From positions 7,192,001-7,256,000 of the forward strand of contig NC_052665.1 in assembly GCF_016802725.1 (NCBI RefSeq): a stretch of 64,000 nt of DNA. Direction: 5' to 3'. Position 1 is the first letter of the stretch; each line of letters opens with the position of its first letter. Below the pieces are notes generated by a model. It saw only the letters and a list, made by a program, of their open reading frames with translations. It ran no database searches and had not been told where the DNA came from. Shown here one piece after another: positions 51,724 through 62,724 of the stretch. The translations under genes were made by a program, and so were the position numbers. The DNA is from Solenopsis invicta (lineage: Eukaryota > Arthropoda > Insecta > Hymenoptera > Formicidae).

Positions 51724-54700
51724 CTGTGTTCTTCGAGTGGGTAACGCTAAGGACCAAACGTGTTCGGATCACGGACTTTCGCGTGGATCGATTCGGACGA
51801 GTTTTCGGGACGAGGGAGGACGAGTTTACGAGGGACGATAGTATTGGGCGGAAGAAGCCCGCTGCGGGCGAATGGCAGATATTTGACGGTGGGGTGGTCG
51901 AACACGATTTGCTGCGCCAATGGGAGGACAGGAGGATAGAATTTATTTTTTGATTCAATCGAGGACCCCTGTCGTGCTCGTAGCGCGCGGCGTTATACGT
52001 GAGATTGCGGAAGGCTTGTATTTCTACGTTGATGGCATTTCTTTCCGCTGCGAAAAACATCCCTCTTTTTTACCCCAGTATCGCACACGCGATAATTCGT
52101 TACGTCAAAATCGACAGAAATGGAAATTGCCGTTATTGCTTTGCCCTGTATTTTTATCTGCCCGCACTAGTATGCGAAAACATGGGGATTACTCTTTCAG
52201 AAACTTTCGCTGTAATTACGCGACTGTTGGCTGTATTAAATGTACATAATTTATTAGGGGTTTTTCTTTCTCGATTCATTTGAGTGCAAAAAAGAATCGT
52301 ACACGGAAAGAATTTTTCGTTTCATTTCACCGCAAAATTCGTTATAAATTTTACTACGTGTGGTAATAAGTTCGGAACAACTTGGCAACCTATCAAATAT
52401 TATGAGTAATGATAGAAATATTTGAAATACACAAAAGACGTTTTATAAACTGCTCAATAAAACTTACCATACAGCATTATGAAATGTTATAAGGTAAAAT
52501 TTTTACTTTAAATTTATGACCAAATTTTCTTGTATAATGATATATAATATAATCATATACGAAATTTGTTTTTATATAATTATGTATTTAATTATACAGT
52601 TTTTTAAAAAACACGTTTATCCTAATAGGATTTGAATTCAGTATTTCATAAGTCTCTTCCCTTACCAGCTACATCATTTCTTCTATTGATAAATGTGTTA
52701 TATATTGTTTATTTATGTTATAAACGCACCGTTTAATTATCATGCTGCATGGTAAAATTATTATGAGCGATTAAGTCAAATTGAAAATTATCATGCTGTA
52801 TTGTAAAATTTATATAAGATATTGCACATGTTTATCGCTACTTGACGTTTATTCCGTTTAAAACAATCATAAATTCTGTTCAATATTTTCATATTTTAAA
52901 ATTATTGAAATTTCACTATACAGTTTAGTAATAAAAATAATCATACGTATTTTATATTTTATGTAAAAATATAAAACGTGAGTAGTAGATAATAATAAAT
53001 TAGAGAAAATTACATCATAAAATTCTTCGAAATGCAATGTCGTCCTACGATTACTAGGAATTTGAGGAAAATGTTCTTCGTATATGACATACGTCAATGT
53101 TTGCATCAATACAAATTTAATAACCTTAATGTTTCATAACAGTAAGATGTAATCGTATAGAATGGTATTAAAATATTTCTTTGTACACAAAGATAATCGA
53201 AGAGCGTGTAATAAATTCGTATATCCGTACGCCTGTATAATATTGACGCTACTCGAACGATATTGCAACATGTACGTAAAAAAAGAGATGTGAAAGCCAA
53301 ATGCACGGTTCATGGATTGCTCTAAGTGCCGGCGAGGGAAAACCGATATATCGAAGGGGACGAATCCTCTTATCGCCGAAAGGAATCACAAAAATCAGGA
53401 AATCCGTGCAGGCGTAGCTCAGGGAACGATAAAGTCTCGATTTTTATTATACGAGCGTGCCATCGTCGGTGTTATTTGGGATATCGCCTTGGCATAGAGT
53501 GAAAGGACAATTATTGAAGCCGCTACTAGTTCTTCAGTATTTTCACTACATCACTATCGTCACACTTTTATATAATTCTGACGTACTCTTTATCTTCTTC
53601 TAATTATAGTTCTGCAAAGAAACAAGGAGTCGATTGGATATATAAAGGTTAAAGAGTTAATCGACGTTTTAAAAATCTAATAGCACACCACGCAGATAGA
53701 AATAATCGAAGACCTTCGGTCCGTCTCGATACTATTAATGCGAGACTGGCGCGATTGCAACGGCGTGTTACATACAGCACGCTCTTTCTCGGATATCGGG
53801 CTCGATGCAATTTGTAGTACAATCAGAAGCATGAAAAGAGACGCGTGTATATGCGCGACAGCGAAGGGGCGGCAGGTAAAAACATGTAGAGAGGGATGCG
53901 GCGAAGGACCGGAGCGAAGGGAAAGGACCAAGCGAGCAAGAGTAACTCAATTTCCCGTCTGACAACTGCTCAATTGCAATTAACAAATTGGAGAAGCGCC
54001 TCGTGCAAACTCGCGCGTCTGTTCGCACGAGATGCGAAAAGAGTGTCTGGGCGCTAGATTTCGCGTTACCTCGGAAGTGCACGAGAGGAGATCGGTTGGA
54101 TAGAGGCGGGAAAAAAAGGGCGAGAGAGAGAAAGAGAGAGGGAGGGGGGACGAGATGACAGGGTGGTGCGGAAAAGGGTGAGAGCGTTCTCTCCGGAGAG
54201 GAAGCAGAGGAGAATCGCGCGGAGCGCGAACGAGTGTGAATGCGAACGAGTGCGGATGATGCGAAATACCGTGCTGGCGGCGCCGAGTGTGCGGCTGCAC
54301 ACTTATCGTGACAAAGGCACCGTCATTGTGTCGGTTGCAGGTGTGGTTCAGTAATCGCAGGGCGAAGTGGCGTCGAGAGGAGAAATTACGGAACCAGAGG
54401 AGGGCCGCCGTCGATCAGGTGGTCGCCGGTGGCAGCGGCGGGGGTAGCGGCGCCGCGCCTCCCGCGGCCACCCCTGCCACGCCACGACTGCCCTTAAACG
54501 CCGGATTCAACGCCATGTACTCGTCGATACCGCAACCGATCGCCACCATGCCTGATACATACAGGTAAGGGAATTTTTTTTGCATTACTCGTTAAAGCGA
54601 CACTATTGTTCCTCAAATGCACAATTTATCTGCAAGAATAAATCTCGGTCGTTCAATAATGGCGATACTCATTATTGCAAAATACGAAAGTTTATTAAAT

Positions 54701-56006
54701 CCTTTATACAAATTTCATAATTTTAATATTACATATCGCAACAACTTCTCTCTTAGTTCCTGAAACTCCGTTTGCAAACGCAATTACATGTTACTGTAAT
54801 TAGAGTTGACTGCACGTGCATGCCAATTGCGTATCGTTGGTTGAGTTGTTGCTTGTTTTTCGATATGGATGAGCTTCTGTCTCACTCGTAGCTCGATGTC
54901 AAGCAGCCTGGGAGGGTCAATGGGTGGAAGCTGTCTTCAGCAACGCGCCGAGGGCTACCCGGCGTACGTGTTTCACGAGCCTCTTCACTCGCTCACGCAG
55001 TCTTACTCGCACGCGCACAGCGCGGCCGCGGCCGCGCACTCGCAACCGCATCGCGGCATCCCGTCTCACGGTGGCACCCCCACGACGCCAGGGGGACAAC
55101 CCGCCGGACCAGGTGGAGCACCTTACCAGCCGACGACCTCGACCGCAACCGGTGAGTTCTCGACAACCGACTAATTTGCCGTGTTCCCTGCGCCTCGTGC
55201 TTTCAAGGTCGCTCAAGAACAATTTAGGCAGCGTCAGGAATAATTACTGATTGCCGGAAGCAATCAATAATGTCGCCTAAGAGGTGCACATGCAGTATGT
55301 CTGCTAAAATATTTACTCGTAACAAAAGATGATGTTTTTTTAAAAGATTTTTAATTTTGTCCGATCTTGTTTAACCATCGAATCAATTTTTATTATTCCT
55401 CAATTAAAATTAATTCAAGAGTAAAAGTTCCATAACAATTTTTAACGTATCTAGTTTAGCTAGATATAAATCTGAAAATAATTTATTTTAGACCACATCA
55501 AAATATAATTATGTAGAATGATCAAAATGGTTACTGGGACGTCAACACTTTTTGCAGCATTCCTCATTATGCTTGAACGTTTTTCATAATTATTTTGATG
55601 GTTCAACAAAATTATTTTCATATTTATTTTTAAATAAACTTTCAGATATTTCAGCAAAATCGTTCTTTTCGTATATGATTATCACCTAGCACAAATATCA
55701 AAGAGTTATGCGTATGCACGTTTGCAACTATAAAAATTCTTTCTTAACTTTTCAATCGCTTAGATTATATGTAAAAAAAATTTGATAAACTCGAGAATGC
55801 AACACGCAATACAGAAACACGGAGAATGTAATGATAAAACGAATGTGAATCCTCGCCAAAAACCAGTAGAGGTTTTCGTTTCCAATTTTCGCCCAGCGCG
55901 CGGCCGCCGTTTCTTCCTCGTGTTCCAGCCGGCTCAAAGCGCGAAATAAAGCGTCGAGAATTACCTGGGAGCCTCTTCACACGCAATCTACATAGTCCTG
56001 CTAACA

Positions 56007-56053
<47 letters not shown>

Positions 56054-58086
56054 CGAGAGAGCGAGAGAGAAAGATATAAAGAGCGAGCGGGCAACGACGC
56101 GGTCGCGGCTCCACGCTCGCCCACGGAATTGTAAAAGGATTTTAAAACAAATCTCGCATGGCGCCGCTGGGCTGAATCGAAGAATGGGATGTTCGGCGGT
56201 TTTCCAACCCCGCCGATGTAGCTGGTGAATTTTCCATTTTCTCGACTCAACTTCTCTTTCCCCCTGTTCCTCTCTCTCTCTCTCTCTCTTTTTACGTGTC
56301 GGCTGGCTCCTCTGTTCGACTCTTTCTTTTCTCTCCCGACTCTCTTTCTCTATTATCCCTTTTCTCCGTCTATCTGCCCATGTCTCACCCCCTCGTCTTC
56401 CGTTTAGCGAAAGCCACGGAGGGTCGCGCCTCTTCTCGCAGCCCACGTCGCCTCGTCTTCTCTCCCTTTCTCTCATCCCCTTCGCCTCTACACCCTTCCA
56501 CTTTTGAAGAGGCGCGCTCGCTCCTTCGTGTCTATCCATCTATCCGTCCCTCTCGTCGCCCTCCGCCACCGCCGCCACCGCCGCCGTCGGGCTCCCTTTC
56601 GCCTCTTTCTCCGTGTCTCTCTTTCTCTTCCTCTCTCTGTCTCTCTCTCTCTCGCTTCCTCTCCCTCCTGAGGATATACAGGGGTGAACAGAGGATGTGG
56701 ATGGGTTGGGTCTCGCCTCGGCTGGGCGAGCGCTCAATAACGTGCGAACCCAAAGGGGAGGAAATACGGGGGTGCGCGGCGTACCTACAGGAACGGAGCG
56801 GAGCGCAAGCCGGAATGGTGGAATACTGCGGAACACGCGCGCACTGTGTCCCACCCCGCTATCCCTCTCGCCGTCCCCGCGCGCACTCTTCTCGCGGCCG
56901 TCTTTCTTCCTTTCCGCTCTTTCGTCCCCCTCGTTTTCCCGCCATTCCTCCCTATCATCCTCCCCGCGCAGTCCTCCTGCTCCTTACGTGCGGAACGAGC
57001 CGCGGGTTATCCATCATAATCGCTTTACGTGCACGAGCGCCGTAAGGACTTTCACCGCGCTCGTTAGCGCCGCGCCGCGTCCTGCCGGCTCAAACGGCGC
57101 CGTTTTCATAGTTAAGTAGCCGTCCCCCCCCTCCCTCCGGGGGGGGGGGTTAGCGAGCGGGGTTTCACCGCGCGCGGAAACGAGCGTAACCGCGCGCGCG
57201 AGTTTGCTTCGCAGTTGGCGAACGTGGCGAACGAGAGAGAGTCACGGATATTCGATTAATCCCTCGACATCGAGGTGACAGCGCTCCGCACGGATATGAA
57301 GTTGAAGATGGAGTTCCGCAGATTACCCGAGATACGATTGAATGTCGGAATCTAAGAAGTCGCGCGGCCAAAGAAATTGTTTTACGGCATCGATCGATTT
57401 TGAATTAAACGCGAGAGACTCGATTGTTACATCTGAATTAAATTTCGGTAGCGTAAAAATAAGGATAAGATTCCGCCTCCCTTCGCAAATTTATAACCGT
57501 TATTACCCAGCTGCCATATCGATATTCCGAATACGTCGACTTCAGCCGAATAAAGGTTGGTTCCACGGTTAACGTAATTATGGCACGCGTTCTCGTTGTA
57601 ACGTTCGCCAAATTACCCGTCTTGCATTTATGCCATAATTATAGCTCATGCGAGGAATGAAGTTACGACGCCAGGCCCCATAGAGCGTAAATGTTTTCGC
57701 GGAAGTTTATATTGGATTAGACGCAGCTCGTTAAGGTGTTTAATTCAAATTGCAGAAGTGTGCGAAGCCGCCGCGTGCTATCATAACCGAATCCTATTTA
57801 TGCAACCGTCACCGCGGGCGACGCTCACGAATGCGTTTCATGTCGTTTTCCGTGAATACGTATTTGGTTGTTTTTAGCGAATTATTCCTGCTGTGTTTCG
57901 CGCGATTAATGACGCGTTTCGCTCGCAACGCGATGACGAGACTAACGTGAAGTTGTATTTCCTTGATCAAGAAGATAATGAACAAGCCGTGTTATAAAAT
58001 AACGAAATAAATTAAGTCATTAAATAGTTATAAATGAGATGTGTATTATTTAAAGCAACAAAGGCAGTTGGATTTTATCCTATGAG

Positions 58087-58117
<31 letters not shown>

Positions 58118-58357
58118 AATAAAGTTTCGGTTTCTCGTATGCCACGGATCGTACCGTTCCACCCGTTCAGAATTACTTTTTATCTTCTCGTTCCGTTTCC
58201 CGGAGCCTCGACGGGCTCTCGTGCCGTCGCAAATGCGCTCAATCCCCCGACATCTCAAACTGTTTCAGGAGTGATATCAGCCGGCGTCTCGGTGCCAGTG
58301 CAGATTCCCTCGCAGACCCCGGACCTGGCGGGCAACTATTGGCCGAGGCTCCAGTGA
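41824..58357 (+). CDS. toy: Twin of eyeless / Pax6 paired-homeodomain transcription factor (8 coding exons)
   Basis: Nuclear DNA-binding regulator that, in flies, starts eye and head development upstream of ey. Exons: 41824-42062, 42546-42726, 45898-46174, 48473-48637, 49046-49128, 54341-54564, 54892-55151, 58269-58357; every intron is GT-AG and all phases match, giving 505 aa. The paired domain is about residues 25-152 and carries the Pax6 specificity residues I66, Q68 and N71 (paired-domain positions 42, 44, 47). The homeodomain is 270-329 with Ser at position 50 (S319), typical of paired-type proteins that also have a paired domain. A Pro/Ser/Thr/Gly-rich tail ends in YWPRLQ, as in vertebrate Pax6 and fly Toy. 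Toy rather than Ey is shown by VYVNGRPLPD, KIADYKREC, YDKLRMFNG and VISAGVSVPVQI. Start chosen at ATG 41824 because MHG...VGQ...FGCS matches the Toy N terminus; an extra upstream coding exon is possible (frame open to the acceptor at 41812). Confidence 0.95.
42063..42545 (+). other. toy: toy intron 1
   Basis: 483-bp phase-2 intron, GTAAAT...TTTCGCAG, with a T12 run before the acceptor region. Nothing else seen. Confidence 0.9.
42546..42726 (+). CDS. toy: toy coding exon 2: linker and C-terminal (RED) paired subdomain
   Basis: Acceptor tttcgcag|G and donor AGC|GTAAGT. Encodes residues 81-140, starting YYETGSIKPRAIGG and ending NNDNIPS. The intron after the first two nucleotides of the Arg codon preceding YYETG is the conserved Pax6 paired-box intron. 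KPRVATTPVV and KIADYKREC are Toy-like; fly Ey differs here. Confidence 0.96.
42727..45897 (+). other. toy: toy intron 2
   Basis: 3.2-kb phase-0 intron. CpG-rich islands at 43000-43560 and 43960-44330 (with (CT)n at 44177-44211) and 44780-45330, the last containing an 18-bp direct duplication of CATCTGGGTATGACC units near 45097-45127. Candidate enhancers; no exon recognised. Confidence 0.85.
45898..46174 (+). CDS. toy: toy coding exon 3: end of paired domain and linker
   Basis: Acceptor tctttgtag and donor G|GTAAGT. Encodes residues 141-232, beginning VSSINRVLRNLASQKEQQ, which closes the paired domain. It continues into a linker with the Toy/Pax6 motif VYDKLRMFNG at 171-180, followed by Trp/Pro-rich sequence. 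The linker is richer in Pro, Ala and Gly than in flies. Confidence 0.95.
46175..48472 (+). other. toy: toy intron 3
   Basis: 2.3-kb phase-1 intron with an (ATA)n run (46997-47017), a CpG-rich block (47160-47580), a (TA)n tract (47698-47730), a second CpG-rich block (47740-48050) and a MITE at 48079-48299. Confidence 0.85.
48079..48299. mobile_element. 221-bp MITE, best copy of the CACGGAAAGAA family
   Basis: CACGGAAAGAACGATTTTG at the left and CAAAATCATTCTTTCCGTG at the right are inverted repeats with one mismatch, and similarity extends about 40 bp inward. No coding capacity. Related sequence occurs at 3340, 10112 and 55465, with a left-end fragment at 52301. Confidence 0.7.
48473..48637 (+). 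CDS. toy: toy coding exon 4: acidic linker and homeodomain helix 1
   Basis: Acceptor gttccag and donor AAAG|GTCAGT. Encodes residues 233-288 (288 split). The acidic stretch SDGNSEHNSSGDEDSQ is strongly conserved in Pax6 proteins and precedes the basic LRLKRKLQRNRTSF. The homeodomain starts at L270 and the exon ends at homeodomain position 19. Confidence 0.96.
48638..49045 (+). other. toy: toy intron 4 (within homeobox)
   Basis: 408-bp phase-1 intron, GTCAGT...GTTTCAG, after homeodomain position 19. Nothing else seen. Confidence 0.9.
49046..49128 (+). CDS. toy: toy coding exon 5: homeodomain centre
   Basis: An 83-nt exon with acceptor gtttcag and donor CAG|GTGAGT. Encodes residues 288-315, EFERTHYPDVFARERL through EARIQ, i.e. 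homeodomain positions 19-46. The following intron, before VWFSNRR, is the classic paired-class 46/47 homeobox intron and is the largest coding intron here (5.2 kb). Confidence 0.96.
49129..54340 (+). other. toy: toy intron 5 (within homeobox, 5.2 kb)
   Basis: Phase-0 intron at homeodomain position 46/47. CpG-rich blocks at 49130-49400, 50500-51330 (with an inverted CCAAT box ATTGG near 51135 and TATATAC near 51173), 51660-51960 and 53740-54320. GA tracts lie at 50790-50811 and 51679-51722. A MITE left-end fragment CACGGAAAGAATTTTTCG starts near 52301. The interior 52.3-53.3 kb is AT-rich. Confidence 0.85.
51679..51722. repeat. (GA)n microsatellite
   Basis: About 22 uninterrupted GA units in intron 5. 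Confidence 0.95.
54341..54564 (+). CDS. toy: toy coding exon 6: recognition helix and start of transactivation tail
   Basis: Acceptor ggttgcag and donor AG|GTAAGG. Encodes residues 316-390. VWFSNRRAKWRREEK completes the homeodomain (to 329). A Gly/Ser/Ala/Pro spacer at about 345-362 replaces the longer fly spacer. PRLPLNAGFNAMYSS then IPQPIATM (363-385) is a conserved Toy/Pax6 C-terminal block. Confidence 0.95.
54565..54891 (+). other. toy: toy intron 6
   Basis: 327-bp phase-2 intron, GTAAGG...CTCGTAG; nothing else seen. Confidence 0.9.
54892..55151 (+). CDS. toy: toy coding exon 7: Ser/His/Ala/Pro-rich tail
   Basis: Acceptor cactcgtag and donor G|GTGAGT. Encodes residues 390-477. SCLQQR and YVFHEPL (about 403-421) align with SCLQQR...YMFHDPL of fly Toy. 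Downstream is low-complexity sequence with an AAAAA run at 434-438 and Gly/Pro/Thr repeats. The frame is fixed by the phase-1 boundaries on both sides. Confidence 0.93.
55152..58268 (+). other. toy: toy intron 7
   Basis: 3.1-kb phase-1 intron with a MITE relic (55465-55672), (GA)n at 56011-56052, a long CT-rich and CpG-rich block (56230-57300), a C8/G11 inverted run (57124-57149) and (GA)n at 58086-58117 close to the acceptor. Long open frames on both strands within 56.2-57.1 kb are low-complexity. Confidence 0.85.
55465..55672. repeat. Decayed copy of the CACGGAAAGAA MITE family
   Basis: Contains CATAATTATTTTGATGG and CAACAAAATTATTTTCA, and ends CAGCAAAATCGTTCTTTTCG, matching the right half of the copy at 48079. 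The left end is diverged. Confidence 0.5.
58269..58357 (+). CDS. toy: toy coding exon 8: conserved Pax6 C terminus, TGA stop
   Basis: Acceptor actgtttcag. Encodes residues 477-505, VISAGVSVPVQI then DLAGNYWPRLQ, ending at TGA 58355-58357. The last residues are the deeply conserved Pax6 terminus. The exon clearly continues beyond the stop: the same frame stays open for 63 codons to the next TGA at 58547. Confidence 0.95.
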
Positions 58358-58549
58358 TCCCAGCTCTTCGGGTTCCCGCCCGCGAGCTTGCTCGTAGGCC
58401 AGGAGAGCCCGCCGCCGCCGAGCGCCACCCCGGGCGCGGTGCCACGACCGCTCCTCGCCTCCCTCGGGATTCCGACGCAGTCGACGCAGCATCAGGCCCC
58501 CAGCACACCGGCGACTACCCCGGTGCACAACTCCGACACCAGTGAGTGA
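58358..58549 (+). other. toy: In-frame 63-codon extension after the toy stop (possible readthrough or long isoform)
   Basis: After TGA 58355 the frame stays open for 63 codons to TGA 58547-58549. By my count about 55 of 63 third positions are G or C. The peptide is rich in Pro, Ser, Thr, Ala and Gln (SQLFGFPPASLLVGQESPPP..., ending TPVHNSDTSE), like the preceding transactivation tail. A donor-like A|GTGAGTG occurs at 58541-58548, just before the second stop. Either the stop is leaky, or the segment is plain 3' UTR of high GC content, or another splice form enters it. The stop context is CAG-TGA-TCC, not the TGA-C context most prone to readthrough. Confidence 0.5.
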
Positions 58550-61500
58550 AACGACTGAATTTCCGTGATTCCGTGCACCGTCGCGCAAGAGTGATCTCCT
58601 GTCCCGAGACAGGGCGCGGTGTTTCCTCGCGCTTGGTTGCCGACGGTGACAATCGCCACCGTCGCGATATGTCGTCTGACGACGGACGCGAAGAGAGACG
58701 CTACAAGGAAAGCTCGCCCTTTCGATAGTTCGCGTGACAGCGTGGCGCCGATCGCATCGAAGACGCGCAGTTAGTGTTGGTTGTGCGTGGAATGAACACA
58801 GCTCCGAATGATGACACGAGTGTCGGAAATTTTTCTTCAGTCTTGTAAGTTGAAGAATTTCGTTTCTTTTTTTCCTGATTTTTTTTTATTTTTTATTTTT
58901 GCGTACACTTATTTATTAACGAACGTTCTCTATTCATAAATGCAAGCTGACACAAAGGCCGAACAGGCTTTTTATCGTACAGAGCATGATAAATGACGTT
59001 GCAATTGCTTTATAGTGTTCCGATTGATCGGGCAATATTTAATTGTTCGTAGAGTTAATATCATTAATCGTGTAATTTCCTCGCATGCTGAATTAATAAC
59101 TCGCGTCCTCGAATGTCGTTTACGACCGTCAATTTTCTGAATGGCAATACCTATCTACGAAACTATTCGATTAGGATTAGAAGATAGGATAGGTTTTCCC
59201 TCCATTCCTCCCACCCCTCCCCCTCCCCTTTTTGAACAATTTGTAAATTTGCCGACGCCCGCATTGGCGATCGTAATGGAGCAGCAGCTCGTCGCAATTA
59301 AATCCTCTTTGAAATTGAACGAAAAGATTTTTTACCAACGCAATCTGATTACACAGAGCGGAATTTTTAGGCGGCGCAATAAGTTTTATAATTCAAGCTG
59401 GAACCAATAGACTTTTACTCATCTTCCACTTCGTGTCTGATCTAGATTTCGTAGATGTATACGCATGACTCCGGGTCACGCAGGGTAATTACCTATTCAC
59501 GATAGTGTGTGTAAATGATTTACGTTACGCTACCGTCGTTATCACGTCGAGGATTTTTGCGTGAAGAACCACTAGTCGTGTTGGTATAAAAACAAAATTT
59601 CCTTAAGATATTCACTACGCGATTTGAAAATGATGTCTCGCACCTGCCGACATAGCTGCATAAGAATCTTTTAACAAACAGCATCGTACAAACGTGTGCT
59701 CAGGAAAATTATTTTTCACTTCGTCCAACGTGCGCGAATTCTCCCTTTTAGTTATCCGAAGTCGATCGATGTCAAGAGCATTCATTAAATTTACAGCGGC
59801 TCTCGTTTTTCGGTATTGGGGAGCTTTATTACCGGATTTATTGGATAGCGCCGGGCGCATATTGTTTGCCGCACGTTGTATCGGTTTCCGGCAAATATTT
59901 TCCTTCGTGTAAGGGCGGCCGCGAACCGCGTGGAAATTGAAAGGGAGCCGCAGACACGTAGGCGGCTCCCGCCGAAATATATTCTCGCGAGAGTTTAGGG
60001 TGGCAGTCTCCCGATGAGGCTGATTTCGTTGCGGGAGGGAACGGTTTTGCGGGGGTTGATAGCTATGCCTGGAGGGCGGCTTTTTTCAGCGAGGCCGGCC
60101 ATCGTGTCTGTTGGCAGATATGGCGTCGGAAGACACCGCTCTCGAAAGGATGTTGCGGCCCCAGTCCACGTCCGTTTGCGAACGGTGTGTATCGATCGGC
60201 AACTCATTTTCGCGGAAAAAATATCCCAGAGATATGTAAAGGAAATAATTTTTTAATTATATATTTATATTTATTTATAATATATTTTATATTTTCTATT
60301 TATTCTTTTGAAAAAAATTTTGCAATACTTTTTTTACATTTCTGCTGTTGTTTATTTGTTTGTTGTACTTGATATACAAATATTGTTATTGTATTATTAT
60401 TAATGCGAGTGGTTCTTCACGCGTGGGTTCGTCGCGCTTTGCAAATGCAACCGGACACGCAATAAAGATCGGCGCGTGTATTTCGCATTACGCTAGATTT
60501 AAACCTCATCGAGATCAGTGTGCAAGATTTATCGAGAATAGCAATATTACAGTTTCAGATCCCCTTTAACGTAGTAACGCGAATAGCACTTTTTTAAATT
60601 TCGCGTAAGCTATTTAACACATTGTTACGAGCAATGAACAGCAGATGCGGAAAATGTTCGATTTGAAACTCTCTCCTCATTTACGCGTATCTCCACACAA
60701 CCGTTCATTCCGGTCCAAGATACTACACGATTCTAGATTAAGACAATCCAATCCGTAGCTTGTACCATTCGTTATTACCATAATGAAGGCACAGTGACAG
60801 TATGAGGTCGTGAGGAATAAACCGACGTAATCATAGGAAAGATTTCGTAAGTGTCACAGTAATGCCCGAAGGAGGCAAGTAGCATTGGACGTTTCCGTCG
60901 GGTATTTATTGCTATTAATGTAAACGTATCGCTGAGCTAATGGACCGAGGAGGCGGATTCGTCCTTCTAAGCGAATCGCGAATATTGGTGCTCGCAATAA
61001 CGAGAAATCTTATTGGCATCGAACTCGTTAATCGTCGCCGCACACACGATCGAAGCACATTCTTTCGATTATGCTGTATAAAGATAATTGTAAGATAGCA
61101 TTTGTTACTCTCTTTAAACCAGTACTGTAAATTAGAAATAATTATCACTGTATATATACGTAAATAAGTTAGACGAATTCTCCAGTTACGTTCGAACGTA
61201 TCCACCTTATAAACTACGCAACATCTTATCCGTGTATTCAATGTTTTCCCCTCACCGAAATGATGACTCCGTTACTTAAACCGTGCAGCAGCAGAACTTC
61301 AATAAAATCAAATGATCTGAGCCTACATTTATTCACCTATCATTTCACGAAACGCGCCGAACGCGCAAGCTTTTCGTTCGAAGACGAGTTTTGGAACGGA
61401 TAGGCAAACACGTGTAAAATTAATCACCAACAAGAATACGAGAAAATACAGGGATTTTGCATAATAATTTTATGCGTATTATTTAAAAGGGTAATCCCGC

Positions 61501-62636
61501 GAATATAAGGCGATTGTGTTTATTGTTATTTTAAAGCTACTATCTTTTTACCAGCGATACGTTATCGCTTTGCATTGCGGAACTTTTACAATAACAATTT
61601 CAGCAATCGTAAAGATAAAAAATTTTCGCGAGTCTATTATTCATGAAACATAATGTAACTTTGAAAAAAAAAAAAAAAAATCGCAAGAAGAAATATCAAC
61701 CACCTGTGCGGCCTTATTGTGATTTCAATGGGTGTGTATATGCGTGATCCATTTAATCGATGCATTTCGATCACCACCTAACCAGGGAGAGTAGCACGTT
61801 TTTTTAGTAATTGAGTCGTGCCGCACGATCGCGTCGAATAATTAGTCACTGATTCGTAGGTGTGGAAAAAACGGCGTGAAAACAGCGACTCGATATTTTC
61901 GAATTTTATCGTTCCAGAACTCGACGGGGTTTTTTTTTCAGGAAGCAGCATTGTGTGTGTGCCGATATTTTCTGTCGCAAATGTGAATATTTGCAGGCGT
62001 TTCTCTTCTTTTTTTTTTCTCGGTAACGCTCGGTAACGATCGTTTTATCGACAATGCTAACGCGTGTCGTAATAAATGTAGGTGACGAACTCTCTACAAT
62101 TAATCAGCAGCCAATAGATAACCGTGGACGATATACATTGTGTTAAACAGTAACGTGTGAAGTATGTGTAAAATTACGCCGTTCGGAGCGGTGTCGTTCG
62201 TTTCTCGTCGGCGTTTACACGGTCACGTAGGGCTCGTGTAAACTTGTTGAACGTTTATACGCGAAGAGCACTTAATCGAGAGTGTACCATGTACATTAGT
62301 AAATTTATATTTTTGGAAGAAAACGAAAATGAAAGCAGCGTGAACTGAAAAAACGTTGGGAAATCTTCGGTGCATCTGAACGGCACCGCTGTAAAATCGA
62401 TCTCGCGATGACTAAACTCCAGTTCGAGACAACTTTCATTTAAATCAGCCAGTACCACTTCCTTGTTAGAGAAATTTCATTCAACGTGAAAGAAATCGTT
62501 GAAGAATTTTTTTTTCACCGTTAAATTACACGTAGAATCTTTTATGCAAAGAATTTTGCTCTCTCTTTCTTTGTGTTAGATTTGTAAAATATTTTATCAT
62601 TTTGTTATTTGTATAAAAATATTGCCATTATCTATA

Positions 62637-62724
<88 letters not shown>

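Noticed and set aside
53405..53430. GTAGCTCAG, resembling a tRNA A box
   Set aside because: No matching B box (GGTTCGA) at tRNA distance and no cloverleaf could be drawn.
56296..57045. 249-codon open frame inside toy intron 7
   Set aside because: Mostly CT-repeat translation (Ser/Leu/Pro runs) within a confirmed intron; the opposite strand is open too.
58339..58545. Alternative frame across the toy 3' extension, enterable through an acceptor-like CCCAG near 58362
   Set aside because: The product is Arg/Ala/Gly-rich and lower in protein character than the frame continuous with the toy stop; the in-frame extension explains the sequence better.
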